DNA of 64,000 nt from Ascaris suum. Lineage: Eukaryota > Nematoda > Chromadorea > Rhabditida > Ascarididae. Under the pieces are notes generated by a model that had not been told where the DNA came from, did no database searches, and saw only the letters and a list, made by a program, of their open reading frames with translations. The DNA lies in contig CM024187.1 of assembly GCA_013433145.1 (NCBI GenBank), positions 6,898,826-6,962,825 on the forward strand, read 5' to 3'. Shown in pieces: positions 60,611-64,000 of the stretch (position 1 is its first letter; every line of letters starts with the position of its first letter). Made by a program: the position numbers and the translations under genes.

Positions 60611-63419
60611 TCAGTGTTTATTGTAATGTTTGGTTACTACTACTGTCTTGAAATAGATTCAAAATTCGCAGGGTTACGTCTCCCTAAATAACACACTGCT
60701 ACTTCTGGGCCATCCTATATGTACACATACATATACATACGTACATAATTATAAACACGTATGCGTAAATATGTTTAATTCTAAATGTGACTGTGTACAT
60801 TCTGACTCAAAAACTCGTTTGGATAAATCCTATGAGAAATGAAACTGAATCTTATGAGTGCATAAATAAAACCCAATTGATTTTACAGTTGCCAAATTCA
60901 ACCGAGCCAAGAATAACTAATGAAGAGGGCAGTTAAGCGCTATCGCATTTTTTGAGGCACCGCACAGACAGGGCAATTTGTAATTAGCAAAAGGCCAAGG
61001 GAGCTCTGAAAAAAGATACATATTCTGCCAAGCGACATCTCACCTGATGCGCTTTCCCGCTTGTTTTGCATTCTCTCAGCGTCATGCAACACATCCGTTC
61101 AAAAACCGCCACAGCGGACTGCCCTCAATATCGTTGGAGAGCAGCGAAACATCAGACACAAAAAGGAAATGCGCGCTGCTCAACACGGATTATAAGCCTC
61201 TTCACATGGAATCATTTTGATTTGCGATGTGCACTAATTTAAAACGCTCAATTATGTGATTACGTAACAAATTGCCAACGCTTCCTTCTTAGTAGACCAG
61301 TAATATTCCTTTCATGATGGTAAGTTCAGGCACTAACGATAGCATCTTTGTGCTTTTCTGAGGAAACCGCGACAGTTGCGCCGTTTAGACGTTTGCAGTT
61401 CGTTCACTGCTAGCCAAAAAATAGATTGACGTGATGCATGCGTCTAAAATAACCTCCGCTGAGGAAGGCAACAGGTCTGGCAACAAGTCAAAGTGGAAGC
61501 AAAAGTGCAAGGAAGGCAAACGATTAAGGATTACATTGCACAACAGTTGTGTTATAAAAGGGCGCTCCGATCGCCAAGCTGTCATCCACAAATTGCGCAG
61601 TTTGTTTGCCCTACGAACAAGGATGAAAAAAAGCGAAAGTGCACGATCTATTTGGCTACTAGTTACGTGCGTAATGGTGAGACACACATCTAGATCGTAA
61701 AAATATAACGAAAACATAACACGTCACAGCAGCACAATGTGGAAAACGTTTAAAAATAAACATGAACGTTAGAAGGGATGAAAACTAAACAAGTGGGAAA
61801 ACGCACCACAGGGAATGTGCGATATGCGCTTCTTGTAATTTAACAATACATCAAGCAGCCCTTCAAAAACCCAAAAATTCCCTTCGAGGTCGACTTCAAT
61901 CAAGGCAATAAAGAAAAGACATCCATATGGACCGAAGATGATCAGCCATAGGACGATAGGAGCTGCAAATTTTATAAAAATATTAAATGCCAATAACTTA
62001 TTCTGCCAAAGCGAGAAAATAAGGTGCATGAGATCAACCAATATTGAAGAGCAGATTCTTCAAATTTCACTGTCGATTCCGCGGCTCATGATACTTCATA
62101 GAGGCGAATACACAGACATATGCAGAAACGATGTTACTATACCGTCTCCCCTAAGCACTGCAAAAAGCGCACAAAGAGGGAGGAGCAAAATAAAATGATC
62201 ACATGTTTGAGTGAATAATGACGAGTGAGGAAAGCACCATATCGCAAAAGTGCATGAGAAAGCAACTACTGCATGTAAGCACTTGAATAATTATAGAAAC
62301 CGGAAATGGTCTGCTTACAGTGCATGGAAACACTAAAAACGAAGAATAAAAACACGCTCAAAATGTAACAGAACGGGGCAACAACGCACACTGTCTCAAA
62401 ATGTTCACACCGTTGCAGTATTCCTTTCGGTTTTAACTGGTAATCGAAAAGCAAAAAAGCCTAAGTTCGGAGAGGTAATCGAAATGCAAAAAAAACCTAA
62501 GTTCGGAGAGAGTTGAAGAAAAATCTCATGACATCATCTTTTCACGAAGGTGCCATTGAAGGAAAAAGTTGGCGGAAATAATTCACGTATAACAGGTCGC
62601 AATAAGCACATCACAGCGACCACGTTTACACAATCTTGCGCCCGACCGCATATTTCAACCCAAAGCCTTGCTGTAAAGTGAATCAAAAGTTGACCTGAAG
62701 TTTTGTGGGTCCTGGTTCTCAAAGGTCTCTGAATGCGCAGTACTACTATAATGAGGAATCATTGTTAAGGTGATCAGGATAAATCGAAGATTGCCCTCAC
62801 AGCGATCTATTTAGAACGCAGATATTTTCGACAAAGGCAGCGCAGCTATTCGGTAAGGAATTCCATCTGTTATTGGGGAATTCCAGTTATTCCATCTGCC
62901 AATCAGCATCACTACTGGGGATTTCTAGTTAGCAGAAATAATAACGGTGTTTAGGAAAAGTTGAAAAATTAACCTAATCTACAGGATTATTTCAATTATC
63001 TGGATGAAAGTGACCAGACGAGAGTGAGACAGTGATTATTAAAAGCAAGAAAATATTACGCCACGAGGTATTTTGCTCGTAGTTCTGATCGATGAGAGCA
63101 ATTCATAAGTATTCGTCAAACTATTGTAGTCCTTCGTGCCAACGAATAAAAAGAACTCAACAAGCGATGATGCATAAGGACAGCGCAATGAAGAAAACAT
63201 TTGGACAGCGCGTAAATGTTCAAAAGTGAAGAGCGAAAATGTGTCGTGAGGAGAGCTGCAATTAACACATACAGAAGCAAATACAACGCAAAGAGATGCG
63301 CAGAAATCCCATCTACGCTTTTAAAATGAAGGAAAAACCGATAAAAATATAAAACATTTGCGACCAGAGATGAATCAAACGAGGCAATGACCGTTTGAAG
63401 TCGATCCTTTTCAAAAAAC
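60611..63419. other. no supported gene
   Basis: Contains TA/CA-rich low-complexity sequence near 60.71-60.77 kb and the small tandem duplication listed separately. Frames at 61431-61717 are open on both strands but not recognisable. Further exons of the minus-strand gene starting at 63634 should lie here but were not resolved. Confidence 0.4.
62440..62510. repeat. tandem duplication of a 35-36 bp unit
   Basis: GTAATCGAAA-GCAAAAAAG...CTAAGTTCGGAGAG occurs twice in a row (62440-62474 and 62475-62510), differing by one substitution and by a change in the A run. It appears recent and has no evident function. Confidence 0.9.
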
Positions 63420-63634
63420 CGCAAATGGACGAACTATCCACTTGAGATGTTCTACTCCACGTAACAAAGATATTTCTTTGCCAACAGACTTCGATAGCTC
63501 TCAAAATCAAGACGAAAACAAACAACAATGTAAAGAAAATGAAGGTGAGGAAACTCACGAAGTTCATGGGTCAGGAACACGGCGACGTCTTCCCCAATGG
63601 TTATGTGGAAAACTCCATATTCCTCAGGCGACAT
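63420..63634 (-). CDS. 5' exons of an unrecognised minus-strand gene
   Basis: Exon 1 (63634-63559) starts at an ATG and encodes MSPEEYGVFHITIGEDVAVF then LTHEL, ending at a strong donor (CTTC|GTGAGT). A 59-nt intron ending TTTTGAG leads to exon 2 (63499-63420), which reads QLSKSVGKEISLLRGVEHLK then WIVRPFA and ends at GCG|GTTTTT. Splice phase is kept. The intron size and composition suit a nematode. I do not recognise the protein, and a different acceptor two bases on would give another open frame, so exon 2 is less sure than exon 1. An upstream in-frame stop before FIGTSVTHK supports the ATG as start or first exon. It is in the same orientation as pnk-1. Confidence 0.38.
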
Positions 63635-64000
63635 TTTGTGTGTAACCGATGTACCAATGAATCAAATACGCTTTACGCTGAAGGAAATATGATACGAGTG
63701 AATGAATTATTTGAAGGATCTTCTGCGTATACTCGTAAACTCAAAACACTGCTTGAACAAGTGTTCAAAGCACTCCAAGACAACAATTTGCAAAGGGGTA
63801 GGGAGAGGAGGGGATCGGGGTGAATACAATTACTGAAGTAATAGAAAATATATCGCTAAGCATACCAAACGTGATCAAATGCCTAAAAGGTGAACAGCTA
63901 CTCACTGGCAATCGGTCGAAGACCAACAAAACACACTAAATGCACCTACTTTTTAACTTTGCACTTACTTTGAAAGCTACACGCATACATTTCATTTGGC
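63635..64000. other. right edge of window, nothing supported
   Basis: A 94-codon plus-strand frame (63539-63823) overlaps the minus-strand exon and is judged a shadow. The region may be the promoter or 5' side of the minus-strand gene starting at 63634. Confidence 0.35.

Overview
The window is eukaryotic and most likely nematode. The recognisable genes are split into short exons (about 70-300 bp) by introns of 59 bp to 3.8 kb, nearly all with GT...AG ends, and the acceptors are the (T)TTTCAG type typical of nematodes. The best-matching products are a long-form tyrosine decarboxylase with a C-terminal extension and an animal pantothenate kinase. Large introns, low gene density, homopolymer tracts and decayed mariner-like elements suggest a parasitic (hookworm-like) genome more than a compact Caenorhabditis one. 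The species cannot be fixed from the sequence. No bacterial genes, rRNA, tRNA or CRISPR were seen.

Layout. 1-6.7 kb: mostly gene-poor, with a poly-C tract, a four-copy 52-bp satellite (2916-3122) and a mariner fragment (about 4.3 kb). 6.7-7.1 kb: broken minus-strand coding block of unknown product. 7.6-23.4 kb: tdc-1-like aromatic amino acid decarboxylase on plus, 13 exons located. 27.9-30.9 kb: 3' half of a plus-strand gene with two LDL-receptor class A domains. 33.4-34.8 kb: two small unrecognised genes, one on each strand. 34.8-45 kb: no gene I can defend. 45.0-49.3 kb: Sds3/SUDS3-like histone deacetylase complex subunit on plus. 51.1-59.5 kb: pantothenate kinase (pnk-1-like) on minus, nine exons, tail-to-tail with Sds3. 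59.7-60.6 kb: dead mariner/Tc1-like transposase immediately upstream of the kinase start. 63.4-63.6 kb: 5' exons of an unidentified minus-strand gene.

The genes do unrelated jobs (tyramine/octopamine synthesis, surface or secreted LDLa protein, Sin3/HDAC repression, coenzyme A synthesis) and show no shared pathway. A recurring feature is single-base indels inside otherwise well-conserved exons (four in tdc-1, one in pnk-1, one in a small gene). Splice phases fit only if these are corrected, so I read them mainly as assembly or base-calling errors and not as gene death. I found no convincing new multi-gene system. The most useful leads are an Ala at a normally Glu position next to the kinase glycine motif, a GC-AG intron in the same gene, and several unrecognised small genes whose splice junctions fit.
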